Below are positions 1-12,046 of a stretch of 64,000 bases of DNA, piece after piece. Both the position numbers and the translations under genes were made by a program. This DNA is from Exophiala sp. HKRS030 (taxonomy: Eukaryota; Ascomycota; Eurotiomycetes; Chaetothyriales; Herpotrichiellaceae): the NCBI GenBank assembly GCA_023897205.1, contig JAHWDD010000001.1, forward strand, positions 124,001 to 188,000, given 5' to 3'. A model generated the notes under the pieces. It did not search any database. It saw only the letters and a list, made by a program, of their open reading frames with translations, and was not told where the DNA came from. Positions within the stretch are counted from its first letter, which is position 1. Every line of letters starts with the position of its first letter.

Positions 1-3000
1 TAGGTATTGTAGATTGGATGTCACCACCGTTCGTTGGGTACAATACCTTCCAAGATGGTGTAACAAGTCATGACGATATTTTTTACATCTCGGAGGAACC
101 ATCCGTCAATGGCTGTTTCTTACTTCCGTAACACGGAGTATATGATGCTTTGATGCGGGTGGTTTAGGGAAAACGGTCGAAAGAGGACCACGGACACAAG
201 ATCTCATCAAACATGACAATGGTCAACTCGTGTTTGTGAGTTTGTTTTTTTTCCCGGTCGGGTTTTGACAGGTTCTTGTTTTTCTCGGATTCTGTACCAG
301 TTGGAACCACTCGCTAAACCCCCTCGATGATGGGTTGGACGGACCTCCAACAAGGATTTGATGAGTAAATCGGTAAAGGCTTCGGATGGAAAATGGATGA
401 ATGGGAAAACACACACACACGTATACTGTACCAAGAGAACATTGTGATGCTCCATCTCCAAAGTCCAGTCCCCAGATGAATCTATTTTCCACGTGAAAAG
501 ATCTAGATTGACATGTCCCATGACTGGATGACGATGAGAAGTCGGATCGTTTCCTGTCCGAAAGGTACCTGTCCCGGGATCGTCAAAGAGTCAAAAGATC
601 CGAGTTCTACTTTTTGAGTACGGGATACTCTCCGAGATTCGTATTGAATCCGAACAGTCTTTTGGGGTGTCCAGCCACAGACACAGGGGGGGGAAGAGAG
701 AGAGAGAGAGAGAGGCAGAGAGAGTTTGTTCCAGATGCGCCGAGTGCAGGCTAGATTTCGACAGAGAGACCCAAAACCCCTAGACCTAGCACAGGGGACC
801 TGGGACCTGGACCATTCCAATCGGACTTACAGATAAGACCATGGGGGAAGCAGAGAGGGCGGGGGGGCTGTTTGGGGGATCCTAGTGAAGCTGAACAATA
901 GAAAGTTGGAAGCTAAGAGCCTGGCTGAAAGTCAAAGATGGAACAAAAAGTTTAAGCAAAGGAACCAGGAATCAGGGTCAAGTGCCAGAGAAGTGAGAGA
1001 GAGAGAGGAAGATTCAAAGAGAGAGTTACGGACAAAAACCGCCAAAAAAAGTACAAAGGTGATTCGTTACCAAGTATTCGTGTTCGTAGACGTCGTTCGT
1101 AAGCTAGAGAGTGTGTAGAGAGAAGAGAAAAAAAGGACGATCCGAACCCAGATCGTTCTAGACCCTTGAATTTAACATTGGGAGACGCGTCAAACAAAGA
1201 AGAACACGCATTCGTCACCATTTTTTCGGTGAGGAACCATTTGATTGGAACCACAGTCTCGGGTCACAATGCATAGTCTGTCATGGTAAGGTAAGGATCA
1301 GTGAAGATGTGTTTGTGTGAGAGAAAGACAGAGAGAGAGACAGAGATGGTGTAATGTTTGTCGATAAGTAGTACCTTGGTAATGAAAGTTCCGGAGCACA
1401 GGGATACTCCTCAGAGGGGAGAGAGAGAGAGTACCAACAGAGTACGAGTACTCTATTACGCAGTATAAAGGGTAGTCGTATGGAGAACCTTTAGGCGTGG
1501 AAGGGACTCCCGTAACTGTATGAATATTTTGGAGAGTGGTATATATATCCCAAGGAGAATGAATACCTGTGAATAAGTGTGCATAATGCCATCGACAGGG
1601 TATTGAAGTACTCAGTACGGGTCATCAAACGTGTAAATACTGGTTTTGATTCTCGTAGACAGTACTCGTACGATGGTATACGCAAGTTACGTCAAGTTCA
1701 GTCATGACTACTCCGTATGTTGGCGTTATTTACCTTTGGTTTTTCTGCCATTGTTGACACAAAGTAGTGATGGGTAGAGGGATAAACTAGTTGTATCTCC
1801 CCAAGAGTACCAGAAACTCCCTACGTGGGTTATTGATCCTTGTTTGGGTGGGAAGCTCGTACGAGTTACTTGCGTACTGGCTCGTACTTCGCCATCATCC
1901 ACTCCCCTGTTCTTCTTGAAATCATTAATCCAATGGATGCTCTTTTCAAAAGGATTTGAAGATCGACCCACAACCGCTGCTGATCTCTACAGTATTTCTT
2001 TTTCTCTTGGATCATCTTTAATTGTCCTCCGTCTTTCGGCAACGCGGCCCCTCTCTCTCTCCCTCTCTCCCCCCTGATCGGTTCAAAATTGCTACCATGA
2101 ATAGAAAGTCGAAACTAGCACCTTGTCGTTGTTCTACTCCGTACTGGTGGTTACTCGTAACAAGCGACCAAACCCCAGCAAGCAACATGCCCGTCAAACT
2201 GGATTTTTAGAGTGACAAGCTCAACAAAGGGCTGCTCTTTCACCAAGCAGGGTGGGCCTTCATAGCCTATGTAGAAATAGAAATACTGTATTTCATTACA
2301 TGACACTTGCGGTACTCGCAACTCTTTTCAAAGAGACTTTGGCAATCCAGATCGTCAACACTTTTATGTACAGCGTAACTTGCGCCAGGCCTGATGTAGC
2401 CTCCATACCCCGGTTCAGAACATCCTGACAACTTGCGGATACGAGGTACGGAGTACCGGACATGTTTTCACCTTTTCCTTACCTTCACTTTGTGGGTGAA
2501 AAGAGTAGGTTCATGTTCTCTCGGGCACAAGACAAAAAAAAAGCAGATTTGGCAACACGGTAAGGGGCCACAGCAAACGGGCCATTTTGTTGACGTGGAT
2601 CGCCAGAAAAGAAAAAGAAAAAAGAATTCACCGACCGGTGAATATGTTGACGAATGAAAATGGCATTTTACCGTACATGTATGTCATTGATCCCTTGTAT
2701 TTTTCTGACATGGATTTCATAAATCGCGACAATGATACGGAGTACAAATACGAGCACGGAGGACAAGTTGATCACCCTTAATGAAAGAACGACTTTGTAG
2801 CAAAAACACACAGTACCTACTTACTCCGTCCTTACCTATTATAGAGCTAGGTACGCAAGAAACACAAAAGAGTACTCACCCAGGATGTACTGTCCAAATC
2901 GCCTTGTTTCTCTTTTTTTTTGGTTTGTTTGAAAAGGGGCAAGACTCTTACAATAATTACTGTACCGACAAAAGACCAAAAGCAGTTCTTCAGGGGTTTC

Positions 3001-4514
3001 GGGAGACCATTGGAAATGAATGAAAATGACTTCTCTACATCAAGTGCCCTTGATACTCCGTATTACACCAACACTTACTGTACGGGAGTATAAAACGGTA
3101 GGGATCTTCATCGCCACATAGGATTTTGGACCATCGGTTTAGTGCTTCTCTCTCTCTCTCACACTCAGAACTAGCCGTTTCCGACCTAAAACCTTTCGCG
3201 CACTCCCTGTGCGAGGACCATAAGGAGTGGGTTGTCATGCACCACACACATACAGCCCCCTGGCGAGTGCATATGCGCGAAGCTTAGAGTATTTGATGGT
3301 GATATACAATAAAAAGTCAAACTGGCGTTTGGGGCCGAAAACATGTCGGGCTGAATAAATATCACATTAGTACTGTATAGAAGGGGTAACTCGTACAGCT
3401 GACGCGCTTCAAGCATTCCATATTTCCAAAGCCGTTCTATCCGTGGGAAGCTAGGTATTGCAAATGATACACCAAAAGCTTGACACCTCTACGAGTATAT
3501 ACTAGAAAACATATCGGCCCAGTATCCTTTTTTTTTGCCAGATTTTGGGTGCTTTGCTGATCTTCATAAAAAAATTTCCGAATTTAATTGCGCACAAACA
3601 TGATTGTTATCGTAATCACCATGCTCGTACTGTCAACACTGTGTGTGTAAGTACCTCGTACGGGCGTATGTGAGTCGTCGTATCAGGTACAGTAGTCAAA
3701 ACCTTTCCGGCAGCTGTCGGAGAGTTGTTTTTCTGACCCATGTTTTGGCCGCGGGCAATCTCCTACTTGTCAAGTAAAATCGACAAGAAGAGCATCCAGG
3801 GATCATTCTTTTGGCTTCGACTTGGTGCGTCTCCCTTTGATAGCGCGCATGGGCCACTGGACGTGTGTACATACATACCTTGTGACAACGTCTGTCAAAA
3901 GCAAACCCTTTCGGAAGCCCATCTGCACGAGTTAGCACTCTACCCTCAGTTCGCATAAAAGCCGTGATAAGGAGCCAAGGATGACATTCTGAGGTGTCAA
4001 AAATTCAGATGGATCAAAGGGCAGCCCTCCGCAGGCGTCGACTGGTGGTGGGCCACACCCGATAATTTGATTCCCACAAAGAAGATAAATATCTTCCAGA
4101 GAAACATTATTGATGGCGGACGCTTAGGGGGGTCGACTCCGCTGTCCTCGGCGGTGATAACTCAAAGCCCGCCGACTTACCCACCAGCCTTTCTCAATTT
4201 GGCTTCGAGTTTACTGCTTGAGAAAGCACTTTTGACAAAGATCAGCTCGGGTGTTGATGGTCCGTCTAGCTGTCTTCGCCAGACGAGCTAAGATGCTCTC
4301 ACCCGTCATAGCGCCTGGACCGGGCGAGGAATCGTCCAGATTGAGGTTCGATCCACGTGGAAAGATGGGTGCTAGGGACCACATGGCTGACCGCAAACCC
4401 CCCAGAGAGATGGTGGCATGACAGTTGGTTCTCTCGATACGGAGGACCTGTAACAATACTCCAGATCAGCTCTCATCTCCCGAGACGTCATGACGTTATG
4501 CATCTGTCGCTGTT
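1..4514. other. Gene-poor left flank, no supported gene
   Basis: No reading frame here resembles a protein I recognise; the open frames are short and mostly begin at non-ATG codons. The stretch holds an AC run near 409-420, several GA-rich purine tracts between about 690 and 1430, a CT-rich stretch near 2050-2075, and repeated short words such as TACTCCGTA, TACGGAGTA and GCTCGTAC. A long non-coding RNA or a very divergent gene cannot be excluded. Confidence 0.5.
694..724. repeat. GA-rich microsatellite
   Basis: A run of alternating G and A follows a G tract, with one interruption (GGCAGAG). Similar shorter purine tracts lie near 991-1008, 1320-1345 and 1415-1430, all purine-rich on the plus strand. 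They are simple-sequence DNA in a gene-poor region. Confidence 0.8.
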
Positions 4515-5216
4515 CTAGAAACAGACACCTCGACCATGCATAAAGTCTCGGTAAGAACGAAACAAATACAATTTGGGAAATTTGATGGTCTGTAAAGAAT
4601 TTCGCGACTGCAAAGTCTCCATCCTGCAGGTCCCTCGTAAAAACGTTCGGGACGAAAGATCTGCGGTACCCTGGAGCGAAACCACTTTATCGGGCGAACC
4701 GAGCAGCCGGTTGAGTGGGCATCGTACAATAATGAGCTCCGATACTATTTTCGCACAGACATCCGTCGGGAAACCTTGGACAAGCGAAACCAACCATATA
4801 CCGGATGAGTCGTAGGCCACACGCATGCACACCATACTATAGTATGTAACTTTCTCGGGATCCTGAAGTATAACGAAGGCATGCTGGGCATTGACTTTGG
4901 GCATGGTAACCAGACCAAGCACTGCGCCGGAGCAAGTCAACAACTTTGGTGCCGGAGGAAGACTTCCTGTCTGCGCATTCGACTTATTGTGTTTTGATTC
5001 CCGGATTTCGCTGTTGTTCGGTTTCGGTATTCCGAGCCCTTTGGCTGAATCTCGCGTGAAAGAAATTGGAACGACATGGCGCACAGACCGAGCTACACCT
5101 GCAGCTCTGGCGAAAAGCCGCCCGCACTCGACCAAGTGGTGACGTGAGTGGCACTTTGTAACACTTATTGCCCTCCTGGAACCCCCGTTCATGCTCGAAG
5201 GCTTGGGACTGCCCAT
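4515..5216 (-). CDS. Unassigned 233-residue ORF (orphan candidate)
   Basis: This is the only long frame in the first 7.5 kb: 233 codons opening at an ATG on the minus strand. I do not recognise the product. It has no evident signal peptide or membrane segment; composition is mixed, with basic and serine-rich stretches in the N-terminal 90 residues and a more hydrophobic middle that includes a run beginning MPKVNAQHAFVILQDP. No intron was needed. Overlapping frames on the other strand are shorter. A chance open frame is quite possible at this base composition, and nothing around it supports a function. It could be a lineage-specific gene or noise. Confidence 0.25.
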   Translation of the reverse strand: MGSPKPSSMNGGSRRAISVTKCHSRHHLVECGRLFARAAGVARSVRHVVPISFTRDSAKGLGIPKPNNSEIRESKHNKSNAQTGSLPPAPKLLTCSGAVLGLVTMPKVNAQHAFVILQDPEKVTYYSMVCMRVAYDSSGIWLVSLVQGFPTDVCAKIVSELIIVRCPLNRLLGSPDKVVSLQGTADLSSRTFLRGTCRMETLQSRNSLQTIKFPKLYLFRSYRDFMHGRGVCF

Positions 5217-7582
5217 CTATGCGACGTCGGATGCGAGTGGGCGGTCCACGTTGCTGGACACCTCCATCATGTATCATTGCCTATCAACCTGCAGCAACTT
5301 TTCAAATAATATATCCCCCCATCACCAGCCAGGTTAGACTGGTTCTTGGGTTGTTCTTGTAATAAAAAGCCATGATCCTGTATTCGACTGTCATTCTACT
5401 CCGTACTCGTGCGGAATACTCGTGCTTGACTATTAGCTCGTGTCCACTATCCACGCGATGACTGGAGCGCCTTTTACCTCAGTTTGTAGCCCAAATGGAG
5501 ATACGCACCTCCCTGGAAAGGCCAATCCAGGGTTAGCCACCTGGTTTGAGATGCCCGGTTCAGGCCCTCAAGGTGGGTGGAGGCGTGCATGGGTCCATTG
5601 GCACCCCAAATGGCGCTGGCGTAGACGATCGGCGGCGCCTTCAACACCCCCCAACTTCCAAGAAAGTGGAGGAGTTTTCAGGTCACCTCCATCCCTTGCT
5701 TACTTGCTGGATCCTCTGTAAAGCAAGGATGCTGGCATGGAAAATCGTGGGTTTTGAAGCATCCGCTGCAGCCGGGGCAGTCAACTCCTAAAATCAATAA
5801 TCCAGTAGTACCATAGCTTTTAGCTTCGAGATCCCATCTTATTCACCTCGTGGGTATACGCCGTGACTTCGGGACTCGTTCCGTTGCAAGTTCGTGATAG
5901 CGTAGGCCGTTTGCCCGCATTAAGACGCCCTCGCTGCCTTTCACCTACTGCTGGAAATCTCCATCAAACCCTTGGGACTGGATACGAATAGTATTGTCCG
6001 TTTGATGGAAATTAGTCCTCTGGTTTTGTGGTCCAACGCCACAGCGTACCCTGTACGAAGTACTCCGTAGCAGAGCACGGTCATGACGTTGAGTGGGATC
6101 CTTCTGCCTCCGCCGAATTGGCTTTCCATGGACTTTTGTGCAATAATAGACACACAATCTGGAGTGCAGATCGGTGCTCAACCGAGCCTTAGGGCGTCAA
6201 TTGGTACTCCATGTGTCTGGTTCGCTAACAAGTCATCTGCCCTTGGCTAGGGGACTGCTTCGGTTTCCTAAAGTGATACCCTGACAATTGGGAAGCTAAC
6301 ACCCGTACTCGTGCCAAACTCTGGACAAAGAAACAGCACTAGGCAGGCCTAGTCGCTCTCACTGTCGAAGTCTGCTCAGGCTTTGAAGTTCTCATCATGT
6401 TTGAAGGTCGGTGGGACACCGTTCTGGACTGTCAGTGTGCTCGAGACGCCGCTTCTGGAGCCCGACGTTCCGTCGTCTCTAGGCCACACACAGACCCAGC
6501 TCATGTTACTTGAGTCATGAACACAGGCATGGTGTCGGATGTGTCTCGTCGGGGGAGGGTCCAGTTGCCCTTGGCTAACCTCGCTGGACCCCGTGCGCCT
6601 AGCATCGATCATCCGTCTGCCCATCCCAACGGCAGTAGAGCTCTCTTAGACAGCCAATGGTCCCTTTCATGGGACCCTGGGCCGACTGTATGAAGAGCTA
6701 AGGGTACTAAATTGGCTTTTGTGGCACCTCGATTGCCAGGTTGATTCCACTGGGGGAACCAGTCGAACCTGGCCTGGGTCCAATGCAAGATCCAGTCACC
6801 ATCAATTCTGCATGCTTTCGTAGAGCCCTATGTTCCTACCTGGCTGGTGCGATTAGGTCGCTTGCATCATCTGTCAAGTGGGTTGCAGCTGCTGTTGTTG
6901 GTGTTCGCGCCGAAGTTTCCTGTGTCCATTCTCGAAGCTGAATTCAGCCCTGCTGAGACTCTATCTCTGGGCCTTTTTGCAACTCTTCTCGCACCGATCA
7001 CGACCAGATCAAACTCACCCCTCTCAACATCTTTCTTCCTTTCGTCTGTCTACCTCTAGTCGTTCTCTTCTTCAATTCCTCGCAGAGTCCGCGCAGCTGT
7101 GCTGTTCAGCGACGTTACGCATTCATTAAGGATTATCAGCAACCGGAGCGCTGATACGCTCGCTTGTGGTTGAAACCAGAAAGATTGTCCTCAAGGCATC
7201 GCAGTCGAAACGTGCCAGCGCCTCATTCCTTCGGTCTTTGACAGAATCTCGTTGTGGAGTCGACATTGTCGCTGAAGTGCGTTTCGTTGCCTTGATACTG
7301 TGCAGAGACGAAGCAGTCTTGCTATCTGGTCAACTATTCATCGAGCTGTAGTGAACAGCAGCGGCAAGGCTGTTCAAATTCCCCCGGATATTCACCTGTT
7401 GATCTTTTAGCAATCCTCATAGGGGCTCGATGGACCGTGTTCCGAGTGTACTGATCGCGTCTTGTTGTTAAAACTGATAATGCGCCGAAACGGGACGACA
7501 TAGTTGGCTGTAACTGGTTGGGCTCAGAAAGGATATCGGTGTGGTTAGTCTGCTGCTGCGCGCGTCAGTCACACCGCAAGGG
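5217..7582. other. Intergenic DNA and leader of the Zn2Cys6 gene
   Basis: No recognisable gene. Short frames near 5440-5790 and 6376-6624 look like chance. From about 6950 to 7100 the plus strand becomes pyrimidine-rich (CT-rich runs with TTCTTCC), which in filamentous fungi often precedes transcription starts. The region probably contains the promoter and a long 5' leader of the transcription factor at 7583. TACTCCGTA words occur near 5399 and 6061. Confidence 0.4.
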
Positions 7583-8931
7583 ATGCAAGCAGAAGGAGAC
7601 GAGTTTGGACACTGGATGCAGGAAGGACGCCCTGTTCATGGTCAGCCTCAAAGCCACAGTGACACACCGGATATGCCTGGCATGGTTTCACGGACGAATT
7701 CGTTTCCAGGTACGCAAGAGATGTCTGTCGAAGGTCAAGCGCTGTCTCCATCCGACAAGAAGCGCAACAAACTTGGTTATCATCGAACTGCGGTAGCCTG
7801 TGGTTCGTATATGCCCTCACGTACTGTGAGCAAGCACTGACACGCTATAGGTCACTGTCGACGTCGCAAGATTCGCTGTATCGCCGCCATCGATGATCCT
7901 GCTGGCCGATGTCAGAATTGTATTCGCTTGAAAAAAGATTGTCACTTCTACCCCGTCGATCAGAATTCGACGCCAGGTAAGCGCGCGAGGTCTGGTACCA
8001 AGTCCGACAACATCTTCAGCGAAGGCGATACTTCGGTTGCCTCTTCCTCTCCCGGCGGCATGCTCAGAAGCAACTCGTTCGAACGTGTAGAACAAGATGA
8101 AGGTTCGTGTTATATGTCCTCGGTTCGTGGACGGTCTTTGAAGAAAAGAGAGGTTGTTATGCAACGTTCCATATATGAGACTGGCCCATGATGTCCCTTC
8201 GTCGACTCCATTGCTGACAAGGTGCAGGTTTCGAGTATCCCAGTCCCTTTGAACACCACCGTCAGCAGCAGCAGCAACAACAACAACAACAACAGCATGG
8301 ACAGACAGTCACGCCTTCCGCGTATCTCAACCAGTCACCTCGACATTTCGCGACCGAACCTTTAACTTCAGGATATTATCCTAATTATGCACATCCTGCA
8401 TCTGGGACATACCCATCAGCCTTCACAACTGGCTCTCTTCCTTCCACAATGGCAATGCCACAGGAAAGCGCGTATGGTTACCCGACACCGCATCCCAATG
8501 AAGCCTACAACTGGGGTCAAATTCCACCAAGACCTTCTGGTACGGAGGCTGAAGACATGCAGCATGGGTTTCCTGCGGCCTATCGAAGTCATACCTATCC
8601 AACTTTTGATCGAAGAACGTCACAACCCTTACAACAGATGCCCTCATCGGCCCATGGAATGATAAATTTCGAGCTTGACCATCAGCAAAGCTCAATTCAG
8701 GCAAATCTCCACGAGCCAACCTCATATCAGCCACTTCATGACTTGAATGAATGGCCAGGGTCAGCATCTAGACAGCCTGCACATCTTGCTGAATCCGCAC
8801 CGATTCCATATCCACACGGCTGGTACTCGCATAATTCGACCACTACAGGTAACAGAGAAGAAGGGGGTTCCTCACACATCCTGCTTTCACAGCATCGTGA
8901 CTTTCGCGAAAGTCAACATAAACCAGGTTGA
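7583..8931 (+). CDS. Zn2Cys6 transcription factor
   Basis: Exons 7583-7802, 7851-8102 and 8228-8931 give 391 residues; both introns (48 and 125 nt) are GT-AG and in phase. The N-terminal half contains a complete Zn2Cys6 binuclear cluster with cysteines at residues 73, 76, 83, 94, 97 and 104 (C-X2-C-X6-C-X10-C-X2-C-X6-C), preceded by a basic KRNKLGYHRT segment. That flank is typical of a conserved filamentous-fungal C6 subfamily whose cluster lies near the N-terminus and which lacks the large fungal-TF middle domain. Eleven glutamines (8263-8295) open exon 3; the rest is Pro/Ser/Tyr/Gln-rich and disordered, a possible activation region. The ATG at 7583 is the first in frame; the upstream frame only starts at GTG. 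Target genes cannot be told from sequence. A 78-nt in-frame segment (8849-8926) may be a further intron that keeps the same stop codon. Confidence 0.88.
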
Positions 8932-10430
8932 TGCGGAGCTTCGTGGTACTAAGCCACGGGTACGATAGTTAAAAACAATTTTTTTCCATGCAAGGCAACG
9001 CGGGTTATTTGGCCGTCACCACTCATGCACCAGCCAGCTCGATGCGTGTACACTTTACCAAACCAATTTGTTGGGGGCCTCTTCATCATCGGGCGATACG
9101 ACGATTGGGAGATTTTGGTCGAGTAAGATGGCAGATGTGTTGGACATAAAAAATCACAGGCGCGAGAAGAATACGCGACTCCGCCATCTCGAGCACGAAA
9201 TTTAATCTTCTGGAGGCGCTGGTGGAAGTTGAATGCCGTTGACAGGCCAACACGCAATATGTGTCCTTGTATGCCAGTAAAGTTGATGATTCCAAGAACG
9301 CATGGTATCTTGGAACTGGTAAGGTCCATATTTTGCTGCGCAAACAACCACCAAAGCCATGTCAAGCCGAGCAACTTGTACAGCAGTTACAGCAGGGCAG
9401 GGCACAGTTTGCTAAAATGGCAAGAGGCATCTGCCGAAGCTTGGTGAAGAGTCGAAAGATGGCCAGGGTGTAGGAGGGAGGATCTCCTCTGGGTTCAGGC
9501 AGACATTTTCGAGGTCAGCTCTCCTGTGGCCTCTTTTTAGGATATAATGTCGGAAGAAACGAAAAGCTAGACCAGCCCTAGGTGGATCTGTTGTGACAGC
9601 ACAAAAAGAAGCCTTGAAATTCCAATTGTATGTGAATCTTTCACCTCAGGCAACATATGGCAAACTTCCAAAAGAACCACATCTGAACATAGGGACATCG
9701 AACTTGATCACAACTCCGAATTTCGTGCGTGACCAAGTCTTGGGATAGCGTTGGGCTGAGGAATTCCGAGTCATATATAGCACGCCCACGTGACAGACTG
9801 ACTCACAGGGACAACCACAGATCAAAGATTACCACAAAAGTTTTTAACGACAAAAGTCTGCCTGTGACCCTTTTTCCGGGTGTTTTTCAATTCTAAACAA
9901 TGAACACCGGACAGATGTATTGACGCTTGGTAGCTTCAGGGATGTCTCTCCGCAGTCGAACAGGATTTCGTCTGCTACCAGATGTTGTACATGGTTGCTT
10001 CACCACGGCCAATCCAATCTTCTGGGGAAGTATGCGGCCACCATCTAGATCGGAGAAGGCTAGGTTCATGTGCTGCGCGCCGCCCACCTCGTGGTGAACT
10101 TGTAAAGCACTCGCTTCGCTGAATACGACGAGACAAGACAAGACAAGACAAGACAAAAGTGTGTGATCGAAGAAAATCTCTCACAACTGGTCGTGATGGC
10201 CTTTGGCGCCCCCTTTCACAACATCACTCTACCCTCAGCACTATACTGACCGGCAAGATAAAATGCCGTACAGTCGCGACTTTTCCGTGTCGCGATTCCT
10301 CGCCACCTGGAATTCGAAAGCTGAACCTGCAGTGAACCTCTTCTCAATTTTCTCAATCTTCCCAATCACCTTGCAACTTCATCCTCACACCCCCCAAAAA
10401 AGAACTTTGTGAACTTTGTCTCTGTGTCCA
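8932..10430. other. Intergenic region with an (AGACA)5 repeat
   Basis: No gene is supported; a minus-strand frame at 8949-9374 opens at a non-ATG codon and resembles nothing. Near 9773-9794 a TATATA stretch lies beside a CACGTG E-box. A pentanucleotide repeat (AGACA)5 sits at 10131-10155. The last 100 bases before 10431 are CT-rich and likely form the leader of the F-box gene. Confidence 0.5.
10131..10155. repeat. (AGACA)5 pentanucleotide repeat
   Basis: Five perfect tandem AGACA units about 275 nt upstream of the F-box gene start. It is a simple repeat with no visible coding role. Confidence 0.9.
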
Positions 10431-11711
10431 ATGGCTTCAAACACGTTACTAGAACAATTGAAGGTTATGTCGTTGGTGGAGGAGGAGGAGGAGGAAGAAG
10501 AAGAAGAAGAAGAAGAAGAAGAAGAAGAAGAAGAAGAAGAAGAAGAAGAAGAAGAAGAAGAAGAAGAAGAAGAAGAAGAAGAAGAAGAAGAAGAAGAAGA
10601 AGAAGAAGAAGAAGAAGCGAACATCGGGGCGACGGCGACGACGAGAGACGAAGGTGTTGACGCGGTGCTTGCCGAGAGCAGCAGTAGCACCCACAGCAGC
10701 GCAGGAACAAGAGATGCCCCCTCCCTCACTGGTCTTCCGATCGAGATCAAACAGCAACTTTGCACCTATCTGGACTACAATGATCTAGGCAACTTGCGAG
10801 CCACCTGCCGAACCCTCTGTGACAGCACGATGGCCGAGACAAAGCGACGACTCAAGCGTGAACTTTCCCAAGCTTGGACAGAGATTGGCAACGTTTTCGA
10901 ATTCGACTATGCCATTCTGCGCAATCCCATCGAAAGCCAACGGCAGGCGCAAGTTGCGATGCGGGTCGTGAACTATGCAACCTCCGCAGGATATTCCCCG
11001 ATCGTCGCCCGCTGGTTCGCCCTCCCAAGTCACTACCGCTTCCCTTGCGCCCAGTGCGGACACATTCGTCACAAGCAGACCTTTGGCATGGCCACTTTGC
11101 GCTCCTCCTTCCTCACCAATTTCCCGCAGCCTCCGCCAGTCGCTCAGACACACGCACAATTCTTCGACTCACTCATCTGCGGCAAGTGCCTTGCAGAAAA
11201 CACGCCCGGTAGATACCTTTCTCTCGGCGAGGCCGACTGGTACTCTCTGGTCATCAAGTGTACCGAGTGCAAGGAGATCGATAGGGTCGAGGAGGATGTC
11301 AGCTTCCGGGTCAAGGTTTCCAGCTTTTGTGAGCGGTGTTACATGATGCTCAACCCGGAGTGGTACGAGTATAAGCATTGGGTAAGTCATTTTTCCTTCT
11401 CCTTCTCCCCAAAAAGGAAATGTCCTGCGTCCTCTGTGCGCGCGTGGCTCTTTTCCTGCTGCCCGATATCATCACATGCTCATGGAATCCCCTGTGTCTT
11501 TTAGATCCAAGAGACCATGCAAGCGATCCGAGAGATCGAAGACAATGTCATCGTCACAGATGACCGTCAGAGGCGTCCGCTGCCTCAATGCCCCCTCCCT
11601 CCCTCGACAATCGAGGATTTGACCACGCGGCCCTATCATTTCATGCAAAATGATAGGCAGCAGGCTCTTGAGGCTCAAGAGGCCCTCGAGGCAGGTGAGG
11701 CAGAAGAGTAG
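10431..11711 (+). CDS. F-box protein with poly-glutamate tract and Cys pairs
   Basis: Exons 10431-11381 and 11505-11711, joined by a 123-nt GTAAGT...TTTAG intron at a codon boundary, encode 385 residues. The first 16 residues are followed by 46 consecutive glutamates (10479-10616), then a Ser/Thr-rich linker and an F-box-like segment starting SLTGLPIEIKQQLCTYL, with the usual Leu-Pro start and a later CRTLCD. Downstream are spaced cysteine pairs CAQC, CGKC, CTEC and CERC that could bind zinc. By family knowledge, F-boxes bind Skp1 in SCF ubiquitin ligases and the rest selects substrates; this role is inferred here. The C-terminal tail is Glu/Ala-rich. The upstream in-frame start is a TTG, so ATG 10431 is used. 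The gene converges with a similar F-box gene at 12047-12886. Confidence 0.82.
10479..10616 (+). repeat. GAG/GAA trinucleotide tract encoding 46 Glu
   Basis: Five GAG codons are followed by 41 uninterrupted GAA codons in the coding strand. The complementary strand reads as poly-Ser, poly-Phe or poly-Leu in its frames, which explains the spurious long antisense ORFs here. Such pure triplet tracts are prone to length change. Confidence 0.97.
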
Positions 11712-12046
11712 ATAGAAGATTTGACCCCTCAGGGGCAACAGAGAATTGTTTGATTTTCGACCATTGTTCGTGACTCCAATTGCATTCAGTCGGCTGTCGA
11801 TTACACTTGTCTTGTCATGTTCAATCTCATCCTCCTTCTCAACGTGAGATGCAATCCTTGATTAGCAAGGAGGCAGGTAAGTGTAACACACGTTCACCGC
11901 AACTTAGATATTGCGCCCGACCTATGCATGTTGCTTGCATGGCACACAGTCTGTCGTGATGGAGAATACCAACGCCATTCATTTGCCCCCTTGAGATTTA
12001 GGGATGGGAAAGCCGCTAGTAGTCATTCCTGTGGCCTTTTGGATTC
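11712..12046. other. Convergent 3' flank between two F-box genes
   Basis: These 335 bases separate two convergent stop codons. No coding frame or RNA gene is visible; it should hold the two 3' untranslated regions and polyadenylation sites. Confidence 0.6.

Noticed and set aside
4340..4362. T-arm-like word GGTTCGATCC suggesting a second tRNA
   Set aside because: Flanking stems do not pair and no D arm or acceptor stem can be drawn.
8949..9374. 141-codon minus-strand frame after the transcription factor
   Set aside because: Non-ATG start, no recognisable motifs, and overlaps other frames of equal quality.
10385..10765. Antisense poly-Ser, poly-Phe and poly-Leu ORFs
   Set aside because: They are the other reading frames of the GAA tract; the sense strand has an F-box, cysteine pairs and a clean intron.
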